DNA of 64,000 nt from assembly GCA_905221605.1 (NCBI GenBank), contig CAJNDS010000480.1, forward strand, positions 358,010 through 422,009, read 5' to 3'. A program made the translations under genes and the position numbers. Shown here piece after piece: positions 1 to 11,300 of the stretch (position 1 is its first letter; each line of letters opens with the position of its first letter). This DNA comes from Symbiodinium natans (lineage: Eukaryota; Sar; Dinophyceae; Suessiales; Symbiodiniaceae). The notes under the pieces were generated by a model. That model worked only from the letters and a program-made list of their open reading frames with translations. It made no database searches and had not been told where the DNA came from.

Positions 1-705
1 TCGTCGATTAGCCGATACGCATCAAGGGAGGCGGAGTGGTGAGGATACATAATGCGGCCTTGCAGCAACGATGCGGAAAACCCGTCAAAGTTGCCTGACC
101 ACTCGGCGGCGCTGAAAAAGGTAAGTGAGGGCATGCTTGTGACGTCTGCCAGCTCCAGCGGCTACCAGCAGTTGCCCAGAAACGGTGCTGGCAGGGAACG
201 GCTACGGGCCGAAGCAACCTACCCCAAGCCGACGGAGGCGGTCTGTGGAAGCATGTCATTTGTCAGGTCGTGAACAGCTGCTGCAGCACTGGATCAGATT
301 GAACTCCTGCGAGGACATGAAACAGCTCATTTCCAAGGTCAGGCTGCCTGAGAACAGCAGAGTCAAGAAGCAGGCACGGTTGCCTCAATCTTGCATCCAT
401 CCACATCCCTTACATGGATCAGCAAACAGCGCCAGTTCAAAGCCAAGATGGCAAAGCAGCTCACTCTGATGAAGTACACATCAGAGGCTGAGGCACGCAA
501 GTTCATCAGTTCCATCAGACGCCTAAAACTAACCTCGTACCAGCATCAGGGGTTCAGCGTTGCCACTCCTTGCAGGCTGCAAAGCAGGAGGAGATCGACC
601 CCGAGCTGGTCAAGGATGGTCCATCTATGAAGGCACCTCGCCTGCATGATCACGCGTGCATATCAAGCTCGCTTGGCGCAGCATCCGCCAACATTGCCCA
701 GCTTC
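1..705 (+). CDS. 3' part of an unidentified multi-exon gene, cut by the window edge
   Basis: Several short open stretches with coding character follow each other on the plus strand: 66-120 (ending at a consensus donor GTAAGT), about 150-210, about 268-372 (contains LLQHWIRLNSCEDMKQLI), about 430-525 (contains KMAKQLTLMKYTSEAEARKF) and 588-705 (starts EEIDPELVKDG, ends at TGA). The predicted protein is charged and mostly helical. No family is recognised. Exon borders are provisional because only some carry clean AG and GT signals, and the 5' end lies outside the window. Confidence 0.4.
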
Positions 706-2200
706 TTGCTGGTTGACACTCCATCACGCTACCCCCTACTGAACATGGCGAGGATATCATCGATGCCAGCCCTTGAGCGGGCACCTCAATAGCATCAACC
801 AGAGTCGAGGAGTCGGGCGGGATGATCTTTTGAGTTATTGTGCAAGCTGCGGCCTTTGCTGCACGCAGTAACTTGCGCTGGGATGGCAGACTGCGGGACC
901 AGGACTTCTCACAACACTAGGCTGCTTTCGCGCTAGCGACCCGAGGCTTCCTTCATCGGGCCTCTCAAGTTGAGTATGTTGAGTTCCGTTGAGTACTCCC
1001 ACCTCCCCCAGCCCACCCCCCTGGATGTGTTCTGAAAAGTTTTGCGGGACCCGGGGTCGCAACAGAAAATGAAGGCGCACGTTGTCGCGTTCAGGAGTGC
1101 TGCCTCTCTGTTCAGGTTGCCCAACACGGCACCCAAAGCCTCCGGAACTCTACCAGGCAAAGATCTCTGAATACCAGCTTCTGCCGGAAACTGTTTTACT
1201 AGAACCCCCCCCAAAGTAGCATATCAGAGACCCTGGACAGCCAAACATGATGGAAATCGTTCATGAAACCAACCTGTTGGGTCCAAATCCCTGCCGATAA
1301 CATATCTTCAGTTAAGACCCACATATCAAGAAACTCCTCAAGTCAACAGTAAGCTGCCTCTCTTGGGGAATGCTTCCTGCCAAAATACCACGGCTTGTGA
1401 GCTTTCACGCGGAAATACTCGACGAGAGGAAGCGTCCACTTGCCCATTCCTTGTCAACTTGCAAGTTCTCCTATCTCTTGGCCCCTGAGTACGCCAAGGC
1501 CAGTGCGGTATGCCCGCTTCATGTCCGCTCCTGCTGGGCTTTGGCATGGAAAAAGATGGAAAAAGCTCAGCCAGTATTGCTCCGATGTGCTCTGTGCAAG
1601 TGAAAGAGTGACTTGCGTCATTGGACAAAGCCCTTGAGCATCCTTGCTAATGAAGAGTACCTGCGACGCCCTGCCACACCCATGCAAACGAAAACGGCTC
1701 GTAGATGCTACCTCTCCCCCCTAATGACCCAATGTTCAACTCACACAAGCCGTTTGCGTACTTTCATCACTCACGCCTGGCGTCCAGCCAAACCTGCTGG
1801 AGGAAGGTCGGGCTCATCTTGAGTTCGTGCAGGTGTCACTGGATGTCGGGGTCGCGCCCTTTCGCAGGTGCAATGCCGCTTCACAGCAGCCATGTCTTTG
1901 CAAGTCCCGTGGCTGCACCGCGCAAGCTTAGAAAAGCGGAGGCTCTTTAAGCCAGCCAATTTCGAGGTCACATCGGCCATACTGGCAAGACAACGCTAGC
2001 GTATCAAATGTGGGCGCCTTATTGCTTCTGTCGTCTTTGTCCTCTTGCACATGTTTGGGCCTTTGTGGGGCTTTGTGGGGCATTCGGGCATCGCTGGTCA
2101 TATAGCAGGTCCACTTTCTATGCCAGTAAGCATCCGGATGCCCGAGCAGGAATCTCAGCGACGAAAAGCTACTTTCGTGTTCTCAGTGCATCCAGCACTC
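706..2200. other. No convincing gene; possible short exons only
   Basis: Open frames occur on both strands but overlap each other and give no clear choice. Weak plus-strand exon candidates are 1370-1490 and about 1831-1865 (GTG CAG acceptor, then VSLDVGVAPFR before a GT). No repeat family or RNA gene was recognised. Confidence 0.3.
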
Positions 2201-2202
2201 AG

Positions 2203-2259
2203 GTTCTGATAATGGACCTCGCAGAAGAAGGTGCCGCTGAGCTTACAGTTTCAGACTGA
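2203..2259 (+). CDS. C-terminal exon of an unidentified gene
   Basis: After an acceptor (CACTCAG) the frame reads VLIMDLAEEGAAELTVSD and stops at TGA. The acidic, regular codon pattern is typical of a terminal exon. Upstream exons were not resolved; candidates lie between 1.8 and 2.2 kb. The function is unknown. Confidence 0.4.
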   Translation, partial: VLIMDLAEEGAAELTVSD

Positions 2260-3158
2260 CGCGTCGGACTGGCAGCCTCAGAAGCCCGTCAGTGACGACA
2301 TGTGATTGCGATGCCACGTCCAGCCAAGCCAACTGAGCTTGGGATTCTCTTAGGACCTCACAAAGCGACTACTCGGTGGAGTGGATGCAGCCGGCCGCAA
2401 GGTGGGCCCCAAATTGATTCCGTAGATTCGCGCAGGAGTTCAGGCAAGGGCTGCTGATGCAACTCACAGGTCGAGTCGCTGCGCGGCGCTTGGATGGAAA
2501 GGGGGCTGTTACACTGTTTTTGGTGGGTCCTGCACTCATTTTGCCTTGGATTGCTCGCGCGAAGGTTTGGAGGAGTCTTTCGGCTCCTCCAGGCCGCAGC
2601 ATTTGCCTCAGACTCACTCTGTCGCCCATGGCTTCAAGCAAGAAGGTTCGCAAGAGGGGCAGAGGGAAACCAACATGCTTTCCGGTGACATGCATGTTGT
2701 CCGGTGCTTGTGTCAGAGTTGAACTTGGAATCTTCTGCTAGAACATGATGAGCAAGCTCTGAGGAGAAGAGGCCTTCAGGGCTGACCAGCTGGCTCTGGT
2801 CCTCGACTTTTGACGTTGCGCGCTCGGTCAGGAGAGCATCACAGAACGTGTAGTCCGATCCCCGAAACTCCAAATCATTCCGCTTGAGGCAGCGCTCGTT
2901 TTGCAGAAAGTTCCTACTCAGGTTATGGAGCATGCAGTCTGTCTGAAAGAGCACAACCCTGCAGTACGGCCCTCTGGCACCCGAAGAGCAATGTGAGACC
3001 CTTCAGCTGTTTCGATGAATGCCTTTTGGACAATTTGGACATGTCTTGGCTTCAGCTCCCTGACAACCTCTACCTCATTTCGAGTGGCGCTTGGCTACCG
3101 CCTTAGCAGTATATGTCGTGCTGTCAGTGCGGTCTTCCCATTCTTAATTGCTTGCATT
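2260..3158. other. No supported gene
   Basis: Overlapping short frames on both strands. One weak plus-strand exon lies near 2599-2646 (AAAFASDSLCRPWLQ). Nothing can be assigned. Confidence 0.3.
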
Positions 3159-3249
3159 TTGGGATGTTCCCCGTTCCCCCTTTGGGATGATGGAAGGGGG
3201 TACTATAATCCCTATGAAGGAGCTGTTAGTATAAGGGGGAACATCCCAA
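3159..3249. repeat. Short inverted-repeat element, GGGATGTTCCCC family
   Basis: The left end TTGGGATGTTCCCC (3159-3172) is matched in reverse complement by GGGGAACATCCCAA (3236-3249), so the 91-bp unit can fold into a hairpin. The same ends occur at 36172, 37394-37500 and 43061-43152 in the telomere-repeat region. It has no coding capacity. It resembles a MITE or introner; whether it is spliced here is unknown. Confidence 0.75.
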
Positions 3250-3254
3250 CTTAT

Positions 3255-4050
3255 ATTGATTTAGGCCGCGGACAGAGGCTCCCATGAGCGACGATGCCGG
3301 CAGCTAAGCTGGCAGCTCTTCACGTCTCCAGTCTCGGTGACGAACCCTTAGGTGAGAAAGCAAGTTTGCGAGAGAATACGGGACTCCCTCACCAAGCACG
3401 CCGGGCTTGTTGCACATTCTTTCGACTCCTGATGAATCTTGGAAAACCCGGGCCAGGTCCACAGAAACTTGGAAGTTGCTCCTTCTCGGCAAGCTGGCAA
3501 CTGCAGTAGCTGCCACAACTCCTGCCACCGGTAGCACAAGTAGATGGTACTTCCCAAGGCTGGCTGTTGCAAGTGCTTAGTGTAAGGTTGCATAGGCGCA
3601 GAGACGCGCAGGGCAGGGTTGCTCCGACCTGTTCGGCTCAGGTTCTGCGACACGGACGGTGACCGACGACCCTCGCCCTGCACTGAGAAGTGTCCCACAG
3701 CACCTGATTGAATGGTCCATCTATGCGCCTTGCCCATGCCAGTCTTCTTGAGCCATCAGGTTCTGGAATGTTGATCACTTCCCTTCAGAACTGGACGATC
3801 TAGCAGTAGTAGCATGTCACGAGATAGCACCATGATGTCACAAGTGTGGCAAAGGCCATACACGATGTTGGCGTATGGCCTCTGCGATGAGGACATGCAC
3901 ATGTTTTCGCAGAGCATGCTCTTGTTTAAGATGGGTTTCCGTGTTTTCCTTGGTGAGTTGTAGCAGGCCATCGTGCCACTCCACCTGAACAAAGGCGATC
4001 TGGTTCTTCCCTCAGATCTACAACCTTCAACAGCCCTCACAGGGGGGGTT
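3255..4050. other. No supported gene
   Basis: Short frames on both strands with no consistent exon chain were seen. The minus-strand frame at 3348-3737 has no recognisable domain and is probably chance. Confidence 0.3.
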
Positions 4051-4054
4051 TCCG

Positions 4055-4151
4055 ACATGAGGGGGTACCCTTACTGGGATCCGTATTCTAAGGGGATCTA
4101 GTAGTCTAGGGTCCACTCTGGGGTCCCCTATTTTCGTAAGCCCTCACATAG
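4055..4151 (+). repeat. Inverted-repeat intron-like element upstream of an exon
   Basis: The ends CATGAGGGGGTACCCTTAC (from 4055) and GTAAGCCCTCACATAG (to 4151) are imperfect reverse complements. The element ends exactly at an AG that precedes a strong exon. It looks like a transposon-derived intron (introner). Confidence 0.5.
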
Positions 4152-4500
4152 GAAGTTGCCAGAGTCTTGACTTCTTCCGAGGACAGGACTGAAACCATGC
4201 TGGGGGTTGCGGACCTGGTCGATGGGGCTATCGTGCTTTATGGCGAGGCTGGGAGAGAGCCCTGCGTTCCCAGCTGTTTTCTGGCGAAGGTCATGCACGA
4301 GCTGAGAGAGCGAGGAGAAATCAGGACTCAGGCACCAATCATCTGAACTACTCGACCTGTTGACGGGTTTCTGCGCTTCAGAGTTGTAGCATTGATTTGT
4401 GTCACCGGCCGCTGACCTGCATCAGGTTCTCTTCATCGTTTGGAATTTCGTCAAGGTCCTGAAGGAGTCCCAAAGCTACTCGCCCTGCCGCACCTTGTAG
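4152..4500 (+). CDS. 3' end of an unidentified gene, two exons
   Basis: Exon one (4152-4331) follows an AG and reads EVARVLTSSEDRTETMLGV onward through LVDGAIVLYGEAGREPC to GEIRTQ, with strong codon regularity. If a GC donor at 4332 is used with the acceptor ATCAG at 4421-4425, exon two (4426-4500) continues in phase as VLFIVWNFVKVLKESQSYS and stops at TAG. GC-AG introns are common in dinoflagellates. Without splicing the frame stops at 4344. No domain is recognised. Confidence 0.55.
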
Positions 4501-5154
4501 CCTGCCGATCATTACATGAGCACTTCATGACACTTCAAGATGTCAAATCCTTGCACACCGCAAGTGTGAAAGAGTTGACTTCGGAAACGAGCTGTCTTCA
4601 AGTCATCAGTTTTGCGGGAATGTGGGAGGACGATCCTGTAGAGTACAACGGGATGATGCTGCCATTCACTCCCACAAAGGCGTCGCTCGTTCATTCCATG
4701 GCCACATGCACAATTCGAGCGTTGGAATATGAGATTACTTGGTTACCAGATGATTAGACTTTTGGGTGCTTAGATTTTTGGGTTAGTTTCTTCCCACTGC
4801 TTGAGTATTTACAATGGTATTCTATAGTGGTTACATAGAGTCTAATATATTGTATTGCTATGTTACTCTTCGAATATCTTGTTGATTTTTGTGCAGGTGT
4901 GCATGGACATCTTGGAGTCCTGCAACCGTCGGCTGTACGGCAGCGCCACGGACCGATTTTGATTCAAAGCCTTCAACACTGCTTCCAGCAGGTAGCAAGG
5001 GGTTTGTTGTAATTGAATTTGTATATGTTTGCTGACTCTTGTGACCTTTACGTACGCATACTGCACTACTCTTGTGAGTCCGGAAGGATGCACTGGAACC
5101 CATGTCATGCTTGACGGATGCCCGAACCCTCGTAAATGTAGGAGCGTGACATCT
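4501..5154. other. AT-richer stretch without a supported gene
   Basis: A plus-strand frame (to 4757) is open for about 100 codons but lacks exon signals and any recognisable domain, so it is not called. Around 4760-4870 the sequence is clearly AT-rich compared with its neighbours. Minus-strand frames at 4858-5339 overlap each other and look like chance. Confidence 0.3.
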
Positions 5155-5592
5155 GTTTTGGCTGGGAAGCCTGTCGGGTTGATGTGGGGTGCGAGGGCCA
5201 GAACCCCTAAACGAGATGTTGGGTCGCGAGCCCGGAACCCTAAAATGAGATGTTGGCAAGGCGCCCTCAAGCTTGAAGAGACATGTGCCGAAACTTTAGT
5301 ATGAGATGTGGAGTGGCAAGCTTTGTTCGAGCATCTCATCCAAGGCAGGTCACACAGGCTCAGACTCTTAAATATGTATTTCTGCTGCTGCCAAAAGGAA
5401 GATGTTGGGTGGCAAACCTATAAAACGGGAAAAGATGATGGGTGGCAAGCCCGTAGCCCTAGATTGGCACAACCCTGAAAGGAGTTGTCGCGTGGCAAAC
5501 CCGAAGCACCCTAACCGTAGATGATATTGGCTGAGAAGCCTGTACGGTTGATGTGAACGACAAGCCCCTAACCCTAAAAGGAAACATGGTGT
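5155..5592. repeat. Degenerate minisatellite
   Basis: Variants of a core containing GAGATGTTGG, GTGGCAAACCC or GTGGCAAGCCC, and AACCCTAAA recur at irregular 40-60 bp spacing. An AGAAGCCTGT..GGTTGATGTG motif appears near both ends (5165 and 5537). The array is heavily decayed and has no coding sense. The AACCCTAAA pieces are the nearest thing to telomere repeat in the left third of the window. Confidence 0.5.
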
Positions 5593-5708
5593 TCCGGTGC
5601 ATCCCTCTACCGGATCCAAAAAGATGTTGCAACTAAGTATTTTGATCGAAAAGAGTGACAATCACAAGTTTGTAAATTCAACCAAGTACATTCAGCGTGC
5701 TTTCTCGA

Positions 5709-6367
5709 ATGGCACTGCAGGAGCTCGCGGGGCTCTTTGTGCACGCCGGCGAGTCAGAGGTGCCGTGTCCCGCATGTCAGGTTCTACCATCCGTCTTCAA
5801 CTTGTTGTTTCTGCTTGCTTCGCCCTGGTGCGCAGGCAGACTTCATCAAGAGTTCTACAGCAGTGCTGAGGGTTCTGGCAGACAACGTACCTTGTCACAT
5901 TGTCGGCACCGAGCTGCTAAGCGCGCATGACGCGCATGTCACGTATGTTTGAAACGCTTTGCAAGGTGCTGAGGCCATCTGAGGAGCTCGGTGTGCCTGT
6001 AGTGGCGACCTAAGCGCCCAAGCCAGGCAAAGCCAGGGCAGATTGCTGAGCCGATCTTGGGCGTGCAAGCTCCCGAGGTGGAGATGGTGAACAGACTCGC
6101 CGAAAGTGGCAAGAAGACCATGAAGCAGGGAGCTTCGAAGGGAGTTAAGAACTTAATATGCGTTGATGATCCCCGCCCAAAATGCAAGAACCGTTGAGCG
6201 CAGGTTCCAGAGTGGGGATATTGCCTACGACACGAAGGCCTGGTGGCCTCAAAACATGCGGATGCACACAGCGAGCACAGTTCCAGCAGTTTCGAACTGA
6301 GGGTGAGACCATCTCGAATGTCATGGATGGCCTGAAGCAGCTCGAAGAGAAGTTCGAGGCGAGATGA
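5709..6367 (+). CDS. Complete four-exon gene, 120-residue orphan protein
   Basis: The exons are 5709-5780, 5836-5937, 6042-6143 and 6281-6367. All three introns have GT at the start and AG at the end, and all fall between codons (phase 0), so the joined frame is open from ATG to TGA. The start ATG lies 14 bases after a TTCAG that could be a spliced-leader acceptor. Exon 1 ends with a Cys-Pro-Ala-Cys motif (VPCPACQ), and exon 2 adds one more Cys (VPCHIVGTE). Exons 3 and 4 are helical and charged (EMVNRLAESGKKTMKQ; MDGLKQLEEKF). The Cys pair could bind metal or be redox active, but I recognise no family. Confidence 0.7.
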
Positions 6368-6438
6368 ACTTCAGCTATTGTGGAGCAGAGAGACGATGCA
6401 GTCTGTGCTGCAAGGCCATGGCCCTTGGCTGAATCCGC

Positions 6439-6716
6439 TGCCTTGTAATGATACCGTGGAGTCCTTGGAACCGTAGAAGCTGTGTCATCTGTGTTTGTCG
6501 TGTGCTCCATCCTGTTCATTTGACCACATTTGACCATCACAAGAGTCACGCCCGTTTTGTGAAGCATTCAAGCCATAGGCAGGTTTGTGCAAATTCTGTA
6601 AGGACGTGTCGTTGCGCGAACTGTTTTGGCGCACTTTCGCTGCCTTATAATACTTCTTGCGTGGAGCCTTTAGAACATTAGAGGTCGTGTTCCCCGTGCG
6701 TTCCGTCCTGTTTCGA
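6439..6716. repeat. Imperfect direct duplication, about 75 bp, two copies
   Basis: The stretch beginning CTGCCTTGTAATGATACCG (about 6439-6513) is echoed by CTGCCTTATAATACTTCTTG (about 6641-6716). Both continue with GTGGAGYCYTTRGAAC and a CGTGYKYTCC..TCCTGTT core. The long minus-strand frame across this part has no recognisable domain. The role is unknown. Confidence 0.4.
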
Positions 6717-7217
6717 AAGACACGGCAATGCCGCGGTAAGAGGCTCGCAGAAAGAAACAAGATCTGCTTGCAGAAGTTCCCTGCCAAAATGTCCAGCTCT
6801 GCAGTTGGCCTCAGAGCTTCATGACTTCGTATGCAGTGAGGACTTGTGACTCCTCGACGAAGCTGAACCGCGGCTGCCCTGAGAGCAGAGGCTGAAAGAC
6901 ATAGCAAGAACAGAGCTGGTCTTTGGCCCAATAGTCTCTGCAAGTCAGGGTCGGACATGCCAGGCCCTGTGGATGTCGCATTCAGCCCCAATCTGTACAG
7001 CCAGTTCTTCTGCTTCGGCGGTGATGAACGCCACATCTTTTATTCGAAGGAGTTCACCTGAAGGGTACACCTCGATTGAAAAAGACCGCGAGTCAAGCCT
7101 CCGGCCCCCCCCCCCCCCTTACACCCACCCAACCCCCTGCAGCGTACATGGCGTACATGACACGTGCAGTGGAGGCATTCGCTGCAGACACCTTTCGGCT
7201 CCCAGCTTTGTGTTCAG

Positions 7218-7772
7218 GTTTCGGTGACTCCGCCCAAAGTGGCTCAAATGGAGTGCTGCAAAAAAGCAGCAACCAAAGATGAGTCTCAGGAATTTGCTCC
7301 GGGAAAAGCTGAAGCCAGCCCCATTAGAGTCAGAGTCATTTGTGAGCTGCCATGGCATACTCGCGAGTGGCCTGGAGATTCCATGCTGGCAATGCTTGTG
7401 AAGAACGACTCTCAGGAGAGGACCTTTTCATGTCCGCTTTGCAAGTCGGAGACCTACGGTTGGCACAACAGGGCCTACATCAACGACTACCAGCCACACG
7501 ACGAGCTCAATGTGTACATCTACAGGGAAGACACTGGTGGTATCGAAGGAGGATACATCGAGAAGATTCCTATTCCGGACGGCACAATCCAGGAGTCGTT
7601 GACAGCTGAGCTGATGGGTGCTGATGGTGACAGGCATGATGTGATGGTTGTATGTAGTGTGAAGATTAAGTTCAGCGGGAACGAATGGATGCGCGAGATC
7701 AGCGCATATGCACAGCTGATGGACAAGGGAGCTGAGCTGCATGTTCCCGGCAGTCCCGAGCTGGAGGAGTGA
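7218..7772 (+). CDS. Orphan protein with a beta-rich, possibly C2-like domain
   Basis: One uninterrupted frame runs from an acceptor (GTTCAG, 7212-7217) to TGA. The first ATG in it, at 7248, gives a 174-residue product beginning MECCKK, whose Cys pair could be lipid-modified. The remainder alternates hydrophobic and polar residues as in a beta sandwich (IRVRVICELPW; ELNVYIYREDTGGIEGGY; VMVVCSVKIKFSGNEW), with acidic loops. The order resembles a C2 domain, but the usual calcium-binding aspartates are not evident, so this is only a suggestion. An upstream exon near 7140-7200 is possible. Confidence 0.55.
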   Translation, partial: VSVTPPKVAQMECCKKAATKDESQEFAPGKAEASPIRVRVICELPWHTREWPGDSMLAMLVKNDSQERTFSCPLCKSETYGWHNRAYINDYQPHDELNVYIYREDTGGIEGGYIEKIPIPDGTIQESLTAELMGADGDRHDVMVVCSVKIKFSGNEWMREISAYAQLMDKGAELHVPGSPELEE

Positions 7773-8346
7773 CAACCAGGTCAATTTGTGAAATTTTACA
7801 AGGCGTGGGCCCGGTTCAGTAAAATGCTCAGCAGATTTTTGGGGGGAGCTCTTCTTCTCAGGCAGTTTAAGGGTTTCTTCTTTGGAGCCGAAGGCGAGAC
7901 TTATGGGCTCTGGAAGCCAGTGGACTCACCGATCCCCTGCTACAACATGTGAATCTTTTACACAGACTTTAAAGTAAACAGCAGGGTGCAGGAGGCCAAG
8001 CTTCGCCATTTCTCACCTACCTGTCTGGAGAATGCTTCTGCCCGCGTTGGCGGCGTCTGAAGATACATTTCCAGCGCAACCGAGCAGTTCATATGGCCAT
8101 GAGCTGAAACAAGCTACTGCAAGTGGTTCTCGCAGCTGCTTGGATGCTTGGGCCGTTTCAACACAGTGCTTGGAGGCGCAGTCCCTTCACTCACTGCCTC
8201 CATCGTTGTCTTTTGCGGCTAGCTACTCGGTATTCCCTCAAACAGTGCACCTTGACCCATCATGAAACTCATATCGGGCACGTGTTGGATCGTACAATCG
8301 ATCGTGTCGTAAGCGCTGAAACTTTTGTCCCTCATTCGCAGAGAGC

Positions 8347-11300
8347 AATGGCTACCCTTTCTGCGACTTTGGCTGAGTCTGCAAATCATGGCATTGACCT
8401 GCAGCCTGCTTGCATTTAGAAAAATCACACTAATCTTGCCAGGAATCAAGGGTTCAGTACAATCTCGGATGGATCTTTGATCTTGCTAAGGAACGCCAAC
8501 GCCTTTCTTCTGGTTCACGGTTGGACAGCCGGGGCACTCCTCCTGGAATCTGCTGACAAGCTGCTGCCAGCCTGCCAAGCGTCCAAGACGGTGGCGGAGC
8601 TTGCAGGCGAAACCGGTGCGAAGCCAGGACCCCTGGCGATCACCTTGCGATGCTGCAGCGCACTGGGCTACCTGGACTTCGACCCTGTCTCAGGCGCCCC
8701 ACTCAGTCATAAAGTTGCGGAGCTGTTGTTGGACGCTTCAGTGAATAGTGCAGTGTGAGTCAAGGAGCTTACTCGGCTGCGGATGGTACAGAGCTCCAGG
8801 AGCTTCTGTCCTGCCTGGAGCCTTCTTCTGCTACAAGCAAGGAGCTGAGGCGAGTTTACGCCGAGGCAAACCCTCCCTTTGCCATACCATCCGATGCTTC
8901 GAAGCTTTGCTTGAACATCTGGAAGGACATCAGGCCCAGTTGGAAGGCGGCCAAGACCAAGACCTTAGGAATTCTGCTGGATGGTATCGTGTTGGCACCT
9001 CTGCTCACCTCCCTGACTTACAACGCCAGGTGGAACGCACAGGGTCTAGATATGGGCCGTGAGAAGGCCTTCGACAACCTCGACTTTCGTGAGCTCGATA
9101 CCACTTCCTGCGAGGTGCTGCGGAACATGTTCCAGGAGCTGGGAATCGGCAGTGTTGATTCCCATGGCGCTGTGTCACTTTCCGCAAAGGGTCAGTTGGC
9201 CCTTCAACGAGTCTACTCCTACTACGTGCCTACTTCATATTCCCCAATGCTGTCAAAATTTCATGAGATTCTCTACTCAGATCCTGGATGGGGATTTGCT
9301 GGGGACCTTGATCCTGATGACGGTGAGATCCATGTGGAGCGAACTCTGAACGTGGTGGGGAGCGGTGCACAGCACACGACATTGTTCAAAGACTTGCTCG
9401 GTCACGTGCACAAGGTTTTCGACAATGACAAGTTTGAGGCACAGCCCAAATTTGTTATCGACACCGGCTGCGGCGATGGCCACCTCTTGCATACCATCTA
9501 CACGCACGTGAGGGATCGGACTGCTCGAGGGAAAGTCTTGGAGGATCATCCTCTGACGATGATCGGCGTCGATTTTAATGAGAAGTCACGTGTGGCAACC
9601 GCCTGCAACCTTGAGCAGCACAGCATTCCACACCGAGTCATTGCCGGTGATATCGGCAAGCCAGCCGCATTGATGACTCAGCTCAAGCGAAAGAAGGTGG
9701 ATCCGAACAAAGCCTTGCACGTTCGCTCTTTCTTAGACCATGACCGACCATACATCGCAGCCAAAGCTCCTATCCCGGAGAACAGCGCCACCGCTGCCTT
9801 TGCCCTGGCTGAGTTGGCGGATTTTGTCCATTTGGACAAAGAGGGTGCTCCGATCCCTCCGCTGGAGCTGTTTGCATCATTGGTCGAGCACATGGCTCGC
9901 TGGGCCGATGCCTTGCAGGGTTCTTACGGATTGTGCATGCTTGAGGTTATGCAGCTGGATGTGCCAACCACCAAGCGCTTCATGAATGACTGCGTCTCCT
10001 TCCATTTCGACATTGTGCAAGGCCTGTCTCGCCAGTACATGGTTTCCGCAGTCTCGTTTGCGATGAGCTGCGCCATGGCGGGGCTTTTCCCAACCGACTT
10101 CAAGACAGTTCAAGCGTACCCAGAGCAAGGCCGATACTGTCGTATGCTGAACCAGCACTTGGTTCGAAAGCCTTACGTGATCCGCCTGGCCGAAGTCTCT
10201 GATCTCCCAAGCCTGGAGTCCCTTGAAGAGAAGGCCTGGGCCCCAGAGCTTCGAGCTAAGCCCGAAGTGCTGAAAGGCCGGCTTCAGAAGGCACCTACTG
10301 GCAACTTCGTGTGCGAGGTAGATGGGCAGGTGGTGGCAGTCTTGTACACACAGCGTGTGCCAGCTGTGAGCACTGTCGACTCTCAAAAATTTATGGAGCT
10401 TAGCGATTCCCACGACCCCAAGGGCCGTGTACTGCAGCTGATAGCAATCAGTGCAGACCCAGAGGCGAAGGTCGTTGGAGTCGGGTCGGACCTGCGTTCC
10501 TTTGCGCTGCTTCTTGCCAAGTTGGATCCCACCGTGGACACTGTGATTGGGGTGACCCGTTGCAGCAACTACTCAGCCAACAACGGCTCCGACATGGCAG
10601 GCTATGTGGCAGGGCATCTTCAGGGCAAGCATGCCGACAAGACACTGGGCTTCCACACTGGCTATGGAGCTCGGATTGCACGGCCTGTTCCTGGCTTTCG
10701 GCCAGAAGACGCGGACAATGGGGGCGTTGGAGTCTTGATCCAGTATGACGTCAAGAGCTGGACGGCATCACAGGAGCTGACGAGCAGCACCGGTGAGCAG
10801 AAGGCGCCGAAGGCCCCAGAGCAGACAGCCACAGCGTTGGATGTGCTCCGTGAGATCTTGGCCGAGATGAAGCATCCCGTAAAAGACGAGGAGCTGGGCC
10901 TGGGCTTCTTCAACTTGGGCATCGACTCATTGGAGATGGTACGAATTCGTAACCAGCTCCTTGGCTTATGTGCTCATAGGTCGGGAAGTGAGAGTAGCAT
11001 CGAAGCGAATCTGGAGCTTCCCAGCCGACTTTCGGCAGAAGAAGGGGCCTTGTAGTAGCAACTTGTTGGCATTTGCACGCGCCCTTCCAAGGCTGTCCTC
11101 ATGGGCCGGCCGAGAGCTTCCGGCCACCTTCCTGCTGGATTTTCCAAGCGTTCAGGAAGCTGCAGCAGAACTGCAAAAGCAAAGCAAGCAAAATGGCAAG
11201 GGTGAAAAGACGTCCGCATTGGAGGTCATCCGCGAGGCGGCCGGGCCTAAAACGCAAACATGCGGCGGTATAATGTTTGTGAATTGTGAAGACTGCGCAG

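Noticed and set aside
1966-2005. P-loop-like GHIGHTGKTTLA in a plus frame
   Set aside because: The spacing has one residue too many for a GTPase G1 motif and no other GTPase motif follows.
4858-5339. Minus-strand frames of 133 and 158 codons
   Set aside because: Two overlapping frames over AT-rich DNA and minisatellite; no recognisable domain.
6145-7036. Minus-strand genes of 140 and 183 codons
   Set aside because: They overlap the terminal exon of a better supported plus-strand gene and a local duplication, and show no domain.
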